In this document: one piece after another, positions 1-8,624 of the stretch
Layout: the number at the start of each line of letters is the position of its first letter
Position numbering within the stretch: position 1 is the stretch's first letter
NCBI GenBank assembly: GCA_964518955.1
Contig: CAZFHS010000002.1
Location: forward strand, 62,001 to 126,000
Source of the DNA: JBDGYW01 sp964518955
GTDB taxonomy: Bacteria > Gemmatimonadota > Gemmatimonadetes > Gemmatimonadales > GWC2-71-9
Direction of reading: 5' to 3'
Length of the DNA stretch: 64,000 bases
Program-made: the position numbers and the translations under genes
Notes under the pieces: model-generated
What the model was told of the DNA's origin: nothing
Database searches by the model: none
The model's input: the letters and a program-made list of their open reading frames with translations, nothing else

Positions 1-80
1 TGAAGTTCGCGGCAAACATGCTCATGCCAGGCTCAATTGAAGATGAGGTTCGCGACAAGATAGAAGAAAGCCTGTACTAA
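1..80 (+). CDS. C-terminal end of an unidentified protein (partial)
   Basis: An open frame enters from the left edge and ends at TAA (78-80). It gives about 25 residues, rich in acidic and basic side chains and ending in Glu-Ser-Leu-Tyr. The piece is too short to identify. It lies 42 bases upstream of the FadL-type gene on the same strand, so the two may share a transcript. That the frame is coding is inferred only from its position, its uninterrupted reading and the ordinary composition of the peptide. Confidence 0.5.
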   Translation, partial: KFAANMLMPGSIEDEVRDKIEESLY

Positions 81-81
81 C

Positions 82-100
82 CCCGAACTGCGAGTTCGGG
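82..100 (+). other. Perfect hairpin in the leader of the FadL-type gene
   Basis: CCCGAACT (82-89) pairs perfectly with AGTTCGGG (93-100) across a three-base loop. No T-tract follows, so it is not a standard intrinsic terminator. It lies between the stop codon of the upstream gene and the AAAGG ribosome-binding site (113-117) of the next gene. An mRNA stabiliser or processing site is possible, but its role is unknown. Confidence 0.55.
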
Positions 101-122
101 ACACGAAAAGGAAAGGTCAACA

Positions 123-1490
123 ATGCGAATGAAAGCGGTATCGTCTATTCTGCTGATCGGAGGCTTGCTGGTTCTGGCCCCGACTTCAGCGCGTGCGACG
201 GACGGCCATTTCCTCCATGGAGTGGGAGCGGTCAACTCCGCCATGGGTGGAGCGGGCATCGCTGCTCCAATGAGCCTCCTTGGCACGTTTTATCTCAATC
301 CAGCGGGCCTGATGGCGTTTGATGGCACTCGCGTGGAGTTTGGCTTCGAGATGTTCAAGCCCGATCGTACGATCTCGAGCGACGCCGGTATGGGCTTGGG
401 CTCAACCCGCAGCAAGAGCGAGTTTGTTCCGATCCCGGCGATGGGGTGGAGCACCAAGTTCGCGGATAACAAGGTTGCTGTCGGTGTTGGCGCGCTGGCA
501 ATTGGCGGGTTTGGCGTCGACTACCCCGTCTCCACAACCAATACCATCCTCGCACCTCGGCAAATGGGTGGGTTTGGGCAGGTCTATTCCAACTACGGCT
601 TGATGAAGATCACTCCGGCTATAGCCTTTGAGGCGACCGAGCAGCTGTGGCTGGGCTTTGCCGCGAACATCGACTATGCGTCTCTGGCTGTCGATCCTAT
701 GCCTATTGGAGCTCCGGCGGCTGATCCAGGTCCAGACGGTGTCCCGATGACCATGGATGACCGGGCTATCTATTCGAGCGCTGCAGCTGGTGACGGTGCA
801 TTTGGGTTCGGCTTCCAGGCCGGGGCCATCTTCCGCCCCAACGATCTCGTTGCGATCGGCGCTTCATTCAACAGCGCACAGTATTTCAGCGATTTCGAGT
901 TCAATACCACCTACGACAACCCTTACCTACCTGATGGTACGCCTACGTCGTTTGGCATGCCGCGCACGATCAATTTCAACATGGATGTGCCGATGATGGT
1001 TGGTGCCGGTATGTCATTGAAACCGATGCCACAGCTGCTACTAGCCAGCGACTTCCGCTACATGTTCTACGAGCAGACCGATGGTTTCAAGATTCCCGAC
1101 GGTCAGGGCGTGTTCAATGCTGACGGCTCGGTCTCAGGTTTTGGTTGGGAAAACATATACTCACTGCATTTCGGCGGTGATTTCCGCGCGACTGACATGA
1201 TCAGTCTGCGAGCGGGTTACAACTTCTCACAGAATCCCATTCCCGACAGTCTCGCAATGATCAATGCGCCCGCACCGGGAATCGTGCAGCACCATGCGAC
1301 CTTCGGCCTGGGTGTGAGGCCTACTCGCCGTATCGAGATCAGTGCCGCGTACTATCACGCGTTTGAAAACAAGGGCGCTGGCACGTTCATCACTCCGATG
1401 GGCGCGATGCCGGGCACCACAGTCGAGAACAAGATGTTCGAGAACTCTCTTCTCATTCAGTTCTCGTTTGCCACACGGGGATCGATGTAG
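123..1490 (+). CDS. OmpP1/FadL-family outer membrane transporter
   Basis: A 455-residue outer-membrane beta-barrel predicted to move long-chain fatty acids or other hydrophobic compounds across the outer membrane. The N-terminus is a clear signal peptide ending near residue 25 (Ala-Arg-Ala). The mature protein starts with the FadL-like plug segment: a Gly-His-Phe-Leu motif, then Asn-Ser-Ala-Met-Gly-Gly-Ala-Gly and Asn-Pro-Ala-Gly. The rest is a series of amphipathic strands with Asp/Gly-rich turns, ending in a strand with the aromatic pattern Ile-Gln-Phe-Ser-Phe close to the C-terminus. Length is normal for the family. The ATG is preceded by GGAAAGG at good spacing. Substrate cannot be read from sequence. 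A strong terminator follows the stop. Confidence 0.9.
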   Translation: MRMKAVSSILLIGGLLVLAPTSARATDGHFLHGVGAVNSAMGGAGIAAPMSLLGTFYLNPAGLMAFDGTRVEFGFEMFKPDRTISSDAGMGLGSTRSKSEFVPIPAMGWSTKFADNKVAVGVGALAIGGFGVDYPVSTTNTILAPRQMGGFGQVYSNYGLMKITPAIAFEATEQLWLGFAANIDYASLAVDPMPIGAPAADPGPDGVPMTMDDRAIYSSAAAGDGAFGFGFQAGAIFRPNDLVAIGASFNSAQYFSDFEFNTTYDNPYLPDGTPTSFGMPRTINFNMDVPMMVGAGMSLKPMPQLLLASDFRYMFYEQTDGFKIPDGQGVFNADGSVSGFGWENIYSLHFGGDFRATDMISLRAGYNFSQNPIPDSLAMINAPAPGIVQHHATFGLGVRPTRRIEISAAYYHAFENKGAGTFITPMGAMPGTTVENKMFENSLLIQFSFATRGSM

Positions 1491-1517
1491 GATTTGACGG
1501 TCGGGTACTTTGAGCTG

Positions 1518-1549
1518 AAAAGCCCTCGGCTAGATGCCGAGGGCTTTTT
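1518..1549. terminator. Bidirectional intrinsic terminator
   Basis: A 13-bp perfect stem, AAAAGCCCTCGGC (1518-1530) with GCCGAGGGCTTTT (1536-1548), closes a five-base loop and has a T-run on the plus side and an A-run that becomes a T-run on the minus side. It sits between the convergent FadL-type gene and the secreted unknown ending at 1570, so it can stop transcription from both sides. Confidence 0.93.
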
Positions 1550-1569
1550 CAAAAGTACATGGTTGCAGA

Positions 1570-2634
1570 TCAGCGCTCGTTCTCGAAAAGTTCCTGTCTG
1601 AGTCTGGCGAGCGCGCTCGCTTCCACTGTGAACGCGGCATCAAACGTGGAACCCGGAATTCCGCTAGCGGTTGCAGCAGCGAGGAATGTCGAACGATACT
1701 CGTCAGCCATTCGGTTCGGTGCGTTTTCCAGGAGCTCGGCTCCGCAGCGTACTGACAGCCTTCCGCTCAGGCGCTCCGCCTCTACTCTGTCACGCGAGCG
1801 GCCGAGTGCTTCAACCACCCCACTGGCTACGGGGTAGCAGAGTTCTTTCACCAGCAGAGCTGCGATACCCAAACCTCTATCGTTTTGTGCGAGGGAAACC
1901 GCAAAAACATTGTCAGCGGAACTCGCGGGATTTCCGGAGAAGACTCGTCCCTCGGGCCCCAGCGCGTCCGACACCAACACTGTACCACCAGTGATCTGGC
2001 GTGTGTCGAGGAATCCAGCGATTGCCGGTGCCACCCGTCTATTCCAATCCTGCGATGCCTGGGAAAGAGCCGCGTTTCGCTCAGCCAAGGATTCGCTCAA
2101 GTAATCTCGTAAGAAGACATTCCATTCTTCCTCGAGAGCATTGGCGAATTCTCCCAGCACTCTTTTCTGATCGCGATTCCTGAGTACTGAGGCCACGACG
2201 CTGGATGCGAATGCGGCGCCCTCGTCTGCTGATCGTGTACCACGTCCGCTCGCGACCTCCGAGAGCACTTGAATCACGGTGGTGGGATCGACGAAACCGA
2301 AATAGAGAGGCAGAAAGTGGAGAAGCTCGAACGTGCTGTCGCTCTCGAATGCCGCTCGAAACATGCGGGATTGTCTGTCCAGCGCTGTGGGGTAAACGCC
2401 CATTTCTTCTTTTGCCGCTCTAACTCGATCGGCGTAACGACGGTTGTAGAGGGGCAGGGAAGAGAATCCCTGAAAATCCACGATCGCGAGCCCGTGGAAA
2501 AGCAGGTCTGCGCTTTCGACGGTCCGGAACGACCAATCCTGGTCAGTTGCCTGTGCAGACAGATCGACGCCGCTGCACATGATGCATGCGGCGACCAAGG
2601 AGGTTGTTGCGAGTGGAGAATTTCGCTTGGGCAT
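1570..2634 (-). CDS. Secreted protein of unknown function
   Basis: A 354-residue protein I do not recognise. The first about 29 residues form a signal peptide (basic start, hydrophobic core, Ala-Gln-Ala exit). The mature part is mostly alpha-helical and acidic, with aromatic-rich segments near residues 50-70 and 100-115, and I see no catalytic motif. It starts 10 bases after the stop of the upstream propeller lipoprotein on the same strand, so the two are probably co-transcribed and both act outside the inner membrane. GAAGAA before the ATG is a modest ribosome-binding site. The 3' end faces the shared terminator. Confidence 0.75.
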   Translation of the reverse strand: MPKRNSPLATTSLVAACIMCSGVDLSAQATDQDWSFRTVESADLLFHGLAIVDFQGFSSLPLYNRRYADRVRAAKEEMGVYPTALDRQSRMFRAAFESDSTFELLHFLPLYFGFVDPTTVIQVLSEVASGRGTRSADEGAAFASSVVASVLRNRDQKRVLGEFANALEEEWNVFLRDYLSESLAERNAALSQASQDWNRRVAPAIAGFLDTRQITGGTVLVSDALGPEGRVFSGNPASSADNVFAVSLAQNDRGLGIAALLVKELCYPVASGVVEALGRSRDRVEAERLSGRLSVRCGAELLENAPNRMADEYRSTFLAAATASGIPGSTFDAAFTVEASALARLRQELFENER

Positions 2635-2644
2635 ATTTTGTTCT

Positions 2645-3940
2645 TCAAGGTTTAATCAGAGGGTAGCTCATTACATGCGGAACATCCGATTCGTCGGACC
2701 ACCAACCCAGCACGTAGTCTTTGCCGATCTCTGTGATTCTGAATTGTGTGGGAACGATGACCTCACCAAGAAGTCGACCGCCCTCATCGAATACACTCCA
2801 AACGGGGACGTGATCCCCGGGCGGCCTGTATTCCAAAACCCATAGGTTCCCTTCTGCATCTACTATCATCGGCGTACCGACTCTCCAACCGCGCTCGTCA
2901 CGGTCTTCGGGATCAAAGGCGGGGAATACAGCCGGAAGAGGGGATTCTTCGAGTGTCTGGATGAAGTACTTGATCTCCGGGTTGTCGAGTCTGCCTGCGT
3001 GAATCTCGCGCCAACGCGCAACCAGTTGATCTCGATGTTCCTCGGTGATGCGTCCCGGCACTTGGTGTTTTCGGATGATTCGAAATAGGTCGCCTTCGCT
3101 GTCGTACGCCAAAACCTCGTAGCTGTCCGTGGTCGCGACGTATGTGACGTCGCTTCCCGTTGCCCACACCATCCGGGGTGAGAAGGCGACATCCGCTGGC
3201 CCACGAATGCTCCTCTCTCCTATCGAGCGCGTTTGAACGTCTCTCACAACGTCAGGGAATGTTCCATAGGTGCCAACGAGGCTGCCGTCCGTGCTGAATT
3301 GAAGCAGTCGCACACTGTCTCGAATGATCCCGCCAGGCAAGTCCGGTCCCCTGGCCCGATCTCTGAGACTCGCGAGTAGGGAACCATCGTAGAGGATTCC
3401 GGTGACGGACGGATAAAACGCTCTTGTCTCCATTGCGGCGTACGTTTCCTCACTGCCCGGTTCGAGTCTAACGCTTCTCACAAAGGTTCCATACGGACCG
3501 AACACCGTCAGGCGACGCTGCGTCTGGTCAAAGACGATTACGGAATCGTGGAAAACACCCATCCAGGATATGCGTTGAAACTCGCCGGGACCGCCGCCAC
3601 GACCGCCGGCGTCAATCTTGTGGCTTCCGTGACTGTCGTAATACCTGACCTGCAGCGAGCCGGTGTTGCCGACTACGTAATCCCCGCTGGTGAGCCGAAT
3701 CGCGAAATACGGCCAATGAAGCTCGTAGGCGCGATCCCCTTCTTGAATACCGATGTCCGCCTCGGGACTATCACCGAGCCGCCAAGCATCCTCCGGTTCC
3801 CAGGCTGGGGTTGTGCTCTCTACGATCTCTATGCCGGCGCTGTCCTGTGTGCTGGTGGGTGTGAGCTGGGGAGGAGGCGATTCACACCCGCTTAACAGGA
3901 AGACCACAACCAGCGCCGCAAGTGGAAATGACTTGGTCAA
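2645..3940 (-). CDS. Beta-propeller lipoprotein (6-bladed propeller type)
   Basis: A 431-residue lipoprotein. I place the start at TTG (3938-3940) because it is preceded by GGAG at five-base spacing and followed at once by a lipoprotein signal with lipobox Leu-Leu-Ser-Gly-Cys. The open frame continues upstream to 4483, but that part overlaps the start and promoter of the divergent gene. The mature protein has repeated strands of the kind seen in 6-bladed propeller proteins, with phrases such as Phe-Gly-Pro-Tyr-Gly, Phe-Ser-Thr-Asp-Gly-Ser-Leu and Asp-Ala-Glu-Gly-Asn-Leu-Trp-Val-Leu. Such proteins are usually envelope scaffolds or ligand binders. No enzyme motif is visible, so the role is unknown. 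It leads a two-gene unit with the secreted protein downstream. Confidence 0.82.
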   Translation of the reverse strand: MTKSFPLAALVVVFLLSGCESPPPQLTPTSTQDSAGIEIVESTTPAWEPEDAWRLGDSPEADIGIQEGDRAYELHWPYFAIRLTSGDYVVGNTGSLQVRYYDSHGSHKIDAGGRGGGPGEFQRISWMGVFHDSVIVFDQTQRRLTVFGPYGTFVRSVRLEPGSEETYAAMETRAFYPSVTGILYDGSLLASLRDRARGPDLPGGIIRDSVRLLQFSTDGSLVGTYGTFPDVVRDVQTRSIGERSIRGPADVAFSPRMVWATGSDVTYVATTDSYEVLAYDSEGDLFRIIRKHQVPGRITEEHRDQLVARWREIHAGRLDNPEIKYFIQTLEESPLPAVFPAFDPEDRDERGWRVGTPMIVDAEGNLWVLEYRPPGDHVPVWSVFDEGGRLLGEVIVPTQFRITEIGKDYVLGWWSDESDVPHVMSYPLIKP

Positions 3941-4024
3941 ACTGTCTCCGAGTCGTTGTTTTCGAATAGGGGCTAGCTGAACGCTAACCACTGAACCTAC
4001 CGCCCGCGACCACCAACATGCGTC

Positions 4025-4052
4025 TTGCGACGCTGAGCCCGTAGCGTAGAAT
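4025..4052 (+). promoter_or_regulatory. Sigma-70-type promoter for the BNR propeller gene
   Basis: TTGCGA (4025-4030) and TAGAAT (4047-4052) are separated by 16 bases and resemble the -35 and -10 boxes (four of six and five of six matches). They lie about 60 bases upstream of the ATG at 4114, which has its own GGAGG at 4100-4104. Confidence 0.5.
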
Positions 4053-4113
4053 ACGCCTATCCGATATACACTCCTGAAAACTGAAAACAGATCTTTCACG
4101 GAGGATCTTCCAG

Positions 4114-7100
4114 ATGCTAGCGTGCACGCGATCTCTCTCGCAGTGGTCGTCCTCTCTCGCGACGATTGTTTTGATATTCGCTGCTCCTGCCAGCGCCCAA
4201 ACCGACCTCGCCTCCCTCGTCTCCGGTCTCGAGTATCGCGAGATCGGTCCGGCGGTAATGGGAGGACGGATATCGGACCTGGCGGTAGTCGAATCCAAAC
4301 CTCAGATCTTCTACGTTGGCACGGGCAGTGGCGGACTCTGGAAGACTGAAAACCACGGTGATAGTTGGACTCCGTTGTTCGACGATCAGCCGACGGCGTC
4401 CATTGGTGATGTGACGCTTGCTCCGTCGAATCCCAATGTCGTGTGGGTTGGTACCGGGGAACCGCAGAATCGACAAAGCTCACCCTGGGGTGCGGGTGTC
4501 TTCAGGTCCACAGACGCGGGTCGCTCATGGAGCTTCCTCGGCCTCGAGGAGACTCGGCACATAGCGCGCATCGTCGTGCACCCACACAATCCCGATGTGG
4601 CATATGTGGCCGCGGTTGGACACCTCTGGGGCCCCAACGAAGAACGGGGCGTATATCGGACGCTCGACGGGGGAGCCACGTGGGACAAGGTGCTCTACCT
4701 CGATGCGCACACGGGAGCCATTGATCTCGCTATGGATCCCGGCGATCCGAAAACTCTGTTTGCAGCGATGTATCAGCGGCAACGTACAGGGTTCGGCTTC
4801 AACGGTGGAGGGCCTGGAAGTGGCATCTACCGCACTCTCGACGGTGGGGACACGTGGACGGAATTGACGGACGGGCTACCCGAGGGAGACAAAGGGCGTA
4901 TAGGTCTCGATATATACCGCCAGGACGGCAATATGGTTTACGCTGTGATCGAGGCCGACAAGCGCAATCCGACGAGAGGATTCAGATTTGGCGGTCCTCA
5001 GGGGCCACGCCAGAGCGGTCTCTTTCGCTCGCTGGATCGCGGCGATACATGGGAAAAGATGAGCAACACAAATCCACGTCCCATGTACTACAGCCAGGTC
5101 CGGATCGATCCGAGTAACCCCGAGCGCATCTATGTTCTCGGAACGCAGCTCGCTGTCTCGGACGACGCTGGCAAAACATTCAGAAACGACGGTGCACCTC
5201 AGATCCACGTCGACCATCACGCGATGTGGATAGACCCCGACGATCCGGATCACCTCCTTTTGGGCACTGATGGTGGAGTAGCCGGTTCATTTGACGGCTC
5301 CAAGACCTGGCGCGAGTACGACAACCTGGCAATCGGACAGTTCTATCAGATCAATGTCGACATGCGCGATCCGTACTACGTATGCGGCGGATTGCAGGAC
5401 AACAGCTCGTGGTGCGCACCCCACAACACGCTCTCGATGTACGGGATCAGAAACAACGACTGGTACGACGTATCTGGTGGCGACGGGTTCTTCAACGTAA
5501 TAGACCCTACCAACCCGATGATCATGTATTCCGAATCGCAGGGTGGCTACATATCGCGCGTCGACGTCACCACTGGTGAGGGGATGCGAATCAGGCCTGT
5601 TGCGAGGCCATTGCCTGGTGAGGAGGAGGCCGACGAGGAAAGGTCATTCCGCTTCAATTGGTGCACGCCAATCGTGATCTCGGAGCACGATCCGGCGACG
5701 ATTTACACTGGCGCCAACGTACTGCTGAGAACGACCGATCGTGGAGTCTCCTGGGAGGAAATCAGCCCCGATCTCACCCGCCAGATCGATCGCAAAGAGC
5801 TCGAGATAATGGGCGTGATCGGCTCGGAACCAATGCTGTCGCCTAACGACGGTATCTCGACCTACGGTAACATCACTGCGATCGGCGAGTCACCGCTCAA
5901 CGCTGGCCTCATATACGTCGGGACTGACGACGGCAACATTCAACAGACGCGTGACGGCGGCGCAACGTGGACAGATCTCACTGCCAACATCAGGGATTTG
6001 CCCGAGCGCACGTACGTGAGTCGAGTGGTTGCTTCACGTCATGTTGAAGGCAGGGTGTATGCGTCATTCGACGGGCATCGCAACGACGATTACGCACCTT
6101 ATGTATACGTGAGTGAGAATTACGGCGAGCGATGGGAACCGATCGTGAGCGGTTTACCGCACGGTTGGTCAGTGAATGTGGTTGTCGAGCATCAGCGCTC
6201 CCCAAACCTGCTATTCGTTGGAAACGAGATCGGTGTCTACTTCTCGATTGACAGAGGTGAGAGCTGGGTCCGACTGAAGAACAACCTGCCGACCGTGCCG
6301 GTTGACGACATCGTGGTTCACCCTAGAGACAATGATCTGGTTGTGGGAACACACGGACGCTCAGCATGGATCCTCGCCGACGTCACGCCGCTCGAAGAGC
6401 TGGCGAGTGTGCACGGTGCCGCGGCCGCGCATGTGTTCCCAGTGCAGGATGCGACCAACTATTCGATTCGTGGTGGATGGCCATTCCCGGGGGTTGAGTA
6501 TGCGGCCGAGAATCCGTCTTTTGGGGCGTTGGTGAGGTACTACTTGGCGAGTGATGCTGGAGAAGAGGGAGAAGAGGGAGAGGGCACACGTGGACGTGCT
6601 CAGCGTGGCGTGTCCGGTGACGAGGAGCCGACGGTGAAGCTCACCATAGTCGACGGCGAGGGAGACACTGTTCGAGAACTCGAGGGACCAGGAAAGGCTG
6701 GCGTCAACGAAGTGGTCTGGGACCTTCGCATGGGCATGCTCGGAGACGCGCCGCAGGGGCAAGGTGGATTTCGCGGTGCGCCAAGGGCGCCCAAAGTGCT
6801 GCCCGGCACCTATACGGTACAGCTCGAGGTTGCAGGTGAAACGAGTACTGCCGATATCGGTGTGCTTAGCGACCCGCGTATACGGATATCTCGTGCAGAC
6901 CTCCAGGCACGGCAGGACGCTTTGCTGAGTATGTACGAGTTGAACAAGTCGCTCAGAGAGGCTAACAGGGCGCTGGGAGAGCTCAGCGGCAAGGTCTCCG
7001 ACGTGCAGGAGTTGCTTGGAGGAACCGAGGATGCGCCGGATGAGCTTGTCGAAGCTGCTGAGACGCTCAAGAACGACCTCGACAGCCTTCAGCAAGATCT

Positions 7101-7338
7101 AGGTCAGGCCGGCGGCAACGCCAGGGTGTCGGGCGCGATCGAAGGATCAACCACCCGACCTACGGGCGATCAGTTGTGGCAGATGGAGCAGGCGTGGGAT
7201 GAGGTCCCCGAGCTAATCGAGCAGCTCAACGACATGATCACCCATCGTCTGCCTGCGCTGTACGATCACCTGAACGAACATGGGATCAGGCCGGATCCGG
7301 GGGAGGCGGTTGTTGTGCCGAGGAGGCCGGGGAGGTAA
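4114..7338 (+). CDS. Secreted BNR/Vps10-type beta-propeller protein
   Basis: A 1,074-residue protein of the large bacterial group annotated as BNR-repeat glycosyl hydrolase or Vps10/sortilin-like. A signal peptide ends near residue 28 (Ala-Ser-Ala-Gln). Two propellers fill about residues 35-760, with many Asp-box repeats such as Thr-Asp-Ala-Gly-Arg-Ser-Trp, Leu-Asp-Gly-Gly-Ala-Thr-Trp and Ile-Asp-Arg-Gly-Glu-Ser-Trp. The C-terminal 300 residues contain a Glu/Gly-rich linker, an Ig-like segment (FlgD type, near 840-935) and a helical coiled-coil tail. No glycosidase catalytic pair can be assigned, so enzymatic activity should not be assumed. It has its own promoter and a GGAGG site nine bases before the ATG, and the divergent neighbour is also a propeller protein. 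Confidence 0.88.
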   Translation: MLACTRSLSQWSSSLATIVLIFAAPASAQTDLASLVSGLEYREIGPAVMGGRISDLAVVESKPQIFYVGTGSGGLWKTENHGDSWTPLFDDQPTASIGDVTLAPSNPNVVWVGTGEPQNRQSSPWGAGVFRSTDAGRSWSFLGLEETRHIARIVVHPHNPDVAYVAAVGHLWGPNEERGVYRTLDGGATWDKVLYLDAHTGAIDLAMDPGDPKTLFAAMYQRQRTGFGFNGGGPGSGIYRTLDGGDTWTELTDGLPEGDKGRIGLDIYRQDGNMVYAVIEADKRNPTRGFRFGGPQGPRQSGLFRSLDRGDTWEKMSNTNPRPMYYSQVRIDPSNPERIYVLGTQLAVSDDAGKTFRNDGAPQIHVDHHAMWIDPDDPDHLLLGTDGGVAGSFDGSKTWREYDNLAIGQFYQINVDMRDPYYVCGGLQDNSSWCAPHNTLSMYGIRNNDWYDVSGGDGFFNVIDPTNPMIMYSESQGGYISRVDVTTGEGMRIRPVARPLPGEEEADEERSFRFNWCTPIVISEHDPATIYTGANVLLRTTDRGVSWEEISPDLTRQIDRKELEIMGVIGSEPMLSPNDGISTYGNITAIGESPLNAGLIYVGTDDGNIQQTRDGGATWTDLTANIRDLPERTYVSRVVASRHVEGRVYASFDGHRNDDYAPYVYVSENYGERWEPIVSGLPHGWSVNVVVEHQRSPNLLFVGNEIGVYFSIDRGESWVRLKNNLPTVPVDDIVVHPRDNDLVVGTHGRSAWILADVTPLEELASVHGAAAAHVFPVQDATNYSIRGGWPFPGVEYAAENPSFGALVRYYLASDAGEEGEEGEGTRGRAQRGVSGDEEPTVKLTIVDGEGDTVRELEGPGKAGVNEVVWDLRMGMLGDAPQGQGGFRGAPRAPKVLPGTYTVQLEVAGETSTADIGVLSDPRIRISRADLQARQDALLSMYELNKSLREANRALGELSGKVSDVQELLGGTEDAPDELVEAAETLKNDLDSLQQDLGQAGGNARVSGAIEGSTTRPTGDQLWQMEQAWDEVPELIEQLNDMITHRLPALYDHLNEHGIRPDPGEAVVVPRRPGR

Positions 7339-7370
7339 GGCGAAAGGCAGAGACGCAGGCGAATAGGGCT

Positions 7371-7418
7371 GCATAGGCGGCATGGCGTTGTGTTCGTGCG
7401 TCATGCCGCATATGCCGC
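7371..7418. repeat. Imperfect inverted repeat containing CATGCCGCATATGCCGC
   Basis: The arm at 7371-7387 pairs with 7399-7415, with two mismatches in 17 positions. The right side contains the 17-mer CATGCCGCATATGCCGC (7402-7418), which recurs exactly at 9213-9229. The two copies bracket the homocysteine methyltransferase and esterase genes, so this is probably a small dispersed intergenic repeat. Confidence 0.65.
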
Positions 7419-7458
7419 GATTGGTGATCGATGTTGGGTCTGATTGGCCGCTGAATTG

Positions 7459-7543
7459 CGCAGAACAACGCAGATTTGACGCGGATCACTATTCTGTTGG
7501 GTGGGGCGGGGAACCCTCAGCGTTCCTCCGCGTCCTTCCGCAG
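7459..7543. repeat. ACGCAGAT/TCCGCGT-type intergenic repeat
   Basis: Two low-complexity blocks: 7459-7489, built from variants of ACGCAGATTTGACGCGGATC, and 7516-7543, built from CAGCGTTCCTCCGCGTCC-like steps. From memory, similar short blocks occur in intergenic DNA of many environmental bacteria. The 7339-7568 gap otherwise holds only the hairpin repeat at 7371-7418 and no convincing gene. I see no function. Confidence 0.5.
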
Positions 7544-7568
7544 CCAAATCAACAACGGGGCTCAGACT

Positions 7569-8624
7569 ATTCTAGAGTTTGGTAATCCACTTTCAAAGTT
7601 CCTCGAGCACCAGGGCTTCATGGTGCTGGACGGTGGCCTCGCCACCGAACTAGAAGCCCGCGGCTGCGATATCGTTGATCCGCTTTGGTCGGGAAAGGTG
7701 TTGCTGGAAGATCCTGGCCTGATACGATCGGTCCATCTTGCCTATTTGGCTGCGGGTGCAGATTGCGTGATGTCTGCGAGTTATCAAGCGACTATCGAAG
7801 GGTTCGAAAGAAGAGGACTTAGCAAGATTGATGCAGCGGAGATGATCCGTGCATCAGTGCGCCTAGCCGTTGAGGCCAGAGACGAATTTTGGGAAGATCG
7901 AGAAAACCGCGAAGGTCGGCTGCGCCCGCTGGTTGCGGCTAGCGTCGGACCCTTCGGTGCGTTCCTGGCCGACGGTTCCGAGTACAAAGGACGCTACGGG
8001 AAGTCGGTCGAGGAATTGGTTGAATTCCACCGCGAGCGTTGGCACCTACTGTCGGAGAACGGCTCGGACCTTTTCGCATGCGAGACGATCCCGTCTCTGG
8101 TGGAAACGCAGGCGCTCGTTGAATTGATGGCTGAGACGCCTAATGCCGCATGTATTTTCAGCTTCAGCTGCCGAGATGGTGAACATCTCCACGATGGCAG
8201 CCTGCTGGAGGACGCGGTACGGGTTGTGTCGGAATCCGACCAGGTTGTTGCAATAGGAGTGAACTGCGTACCGCCTTCATTGGTTCCTGAACTCCTTGAG
8301 ACTGTTAGCAATGCTACTGACAAACCCGTCGTCGTATATCCGAACTCCGGTGAGATTTGGGACGCGACGACGAAGACATGGTATGGAGTTGCAGATCCGG
8401 GAGATTTTGGGGATGCTGCCGGCGAATGGTACGACCTCGGTGCGAGAGTAATTGGCGGATGCTGTCGGACTGGCCCCCTGCATGTAAGAGCCGTCCGTGA
8501 GGCTTTGTTGGCCGCGGCTGATCAAGAAACATCGGCGCAAAAGGTTCGATATGCATCCAGTAGAACACCACCTATCAGTCCCTCGCACCGCCCGATACTA
8601 CACGCTCGGCGATTTCGATGCTGA
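7569..8624 (+). CDS. mmuM: Homocysteine S-methyltransferase (MmuM type)
   Basis: About 351 residues. It transfers a methyl group to homocysteine to make methionine, usually from S-methylmethionine. Family motifs are clear: Leu-Asp-Gly-Gly-Leu-Ala-Thr-Glu-Leu-Glu near the N-terminus, Ser-Tyr-Gln-Ala-Thr, Gly-Val-Asn-Cys, and the zinc-site Gly-Gly-Cys-Cys-Arg-Thr near the end. Similarity to the E. coli protein, as I recall it, starts at Asn-Pro-Leu, before the first ATG (7620), and no ATG, GTG or TTG lies between the repeat and that point. An ATT at 7569 behind GGGG is the best candidate start. TTG at 7497 would translate the repeat, and ATG at 7620 would lose conserved residues. The protein runs about 37 residues past the normal end and overlaps the next gene by 74 bases. 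Confidence 0.85.
   Translation: MLEFGNPLSKFLEHQGFMVLDGGLATELEARGCDIVDPLWSGKVLLEDPGLIRSVHLAYLAAGADCVMSASYQATIEGFERRGLSKIDAAEMIRASVRLAVEARDEFWEDRENREGRLRPLVAASVGPFGAFLADGSEYKGRYGKSVEELVEFHRERWHLLSENGSDLFACETIPSLVETQALVELMAETPNAACIFSFSCRDGEHLHDGSLLEDAVRVVSESDQVVAIGVNCVPPSLVPELLETVSNATDKPVVVYPNSGEIWDATTKTWYGVADPGDFGDAAGEWYDLGARVIGGCCRTGPLHVRAVREALLAAADQETSAQKVRYASSRTPPISPSHRPILHARRFRC

Noticed and set aside
3941..4483. Upstream extension of the propeller lipoprotein frame (would give 612 residues)
   Set aside because: It overlaps the start and promoter of the divergent BNR gene, its residues do not look like a protein, and a lipoprotein signal with a ribosome-binding site begins at 3940.
4114..7338. 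Calling the BNR propeller protein a sialidase or glycosidase
   Set aside because: Asp-boxes are structural. No sialidase arginine triad or other catalytic set could be identified.
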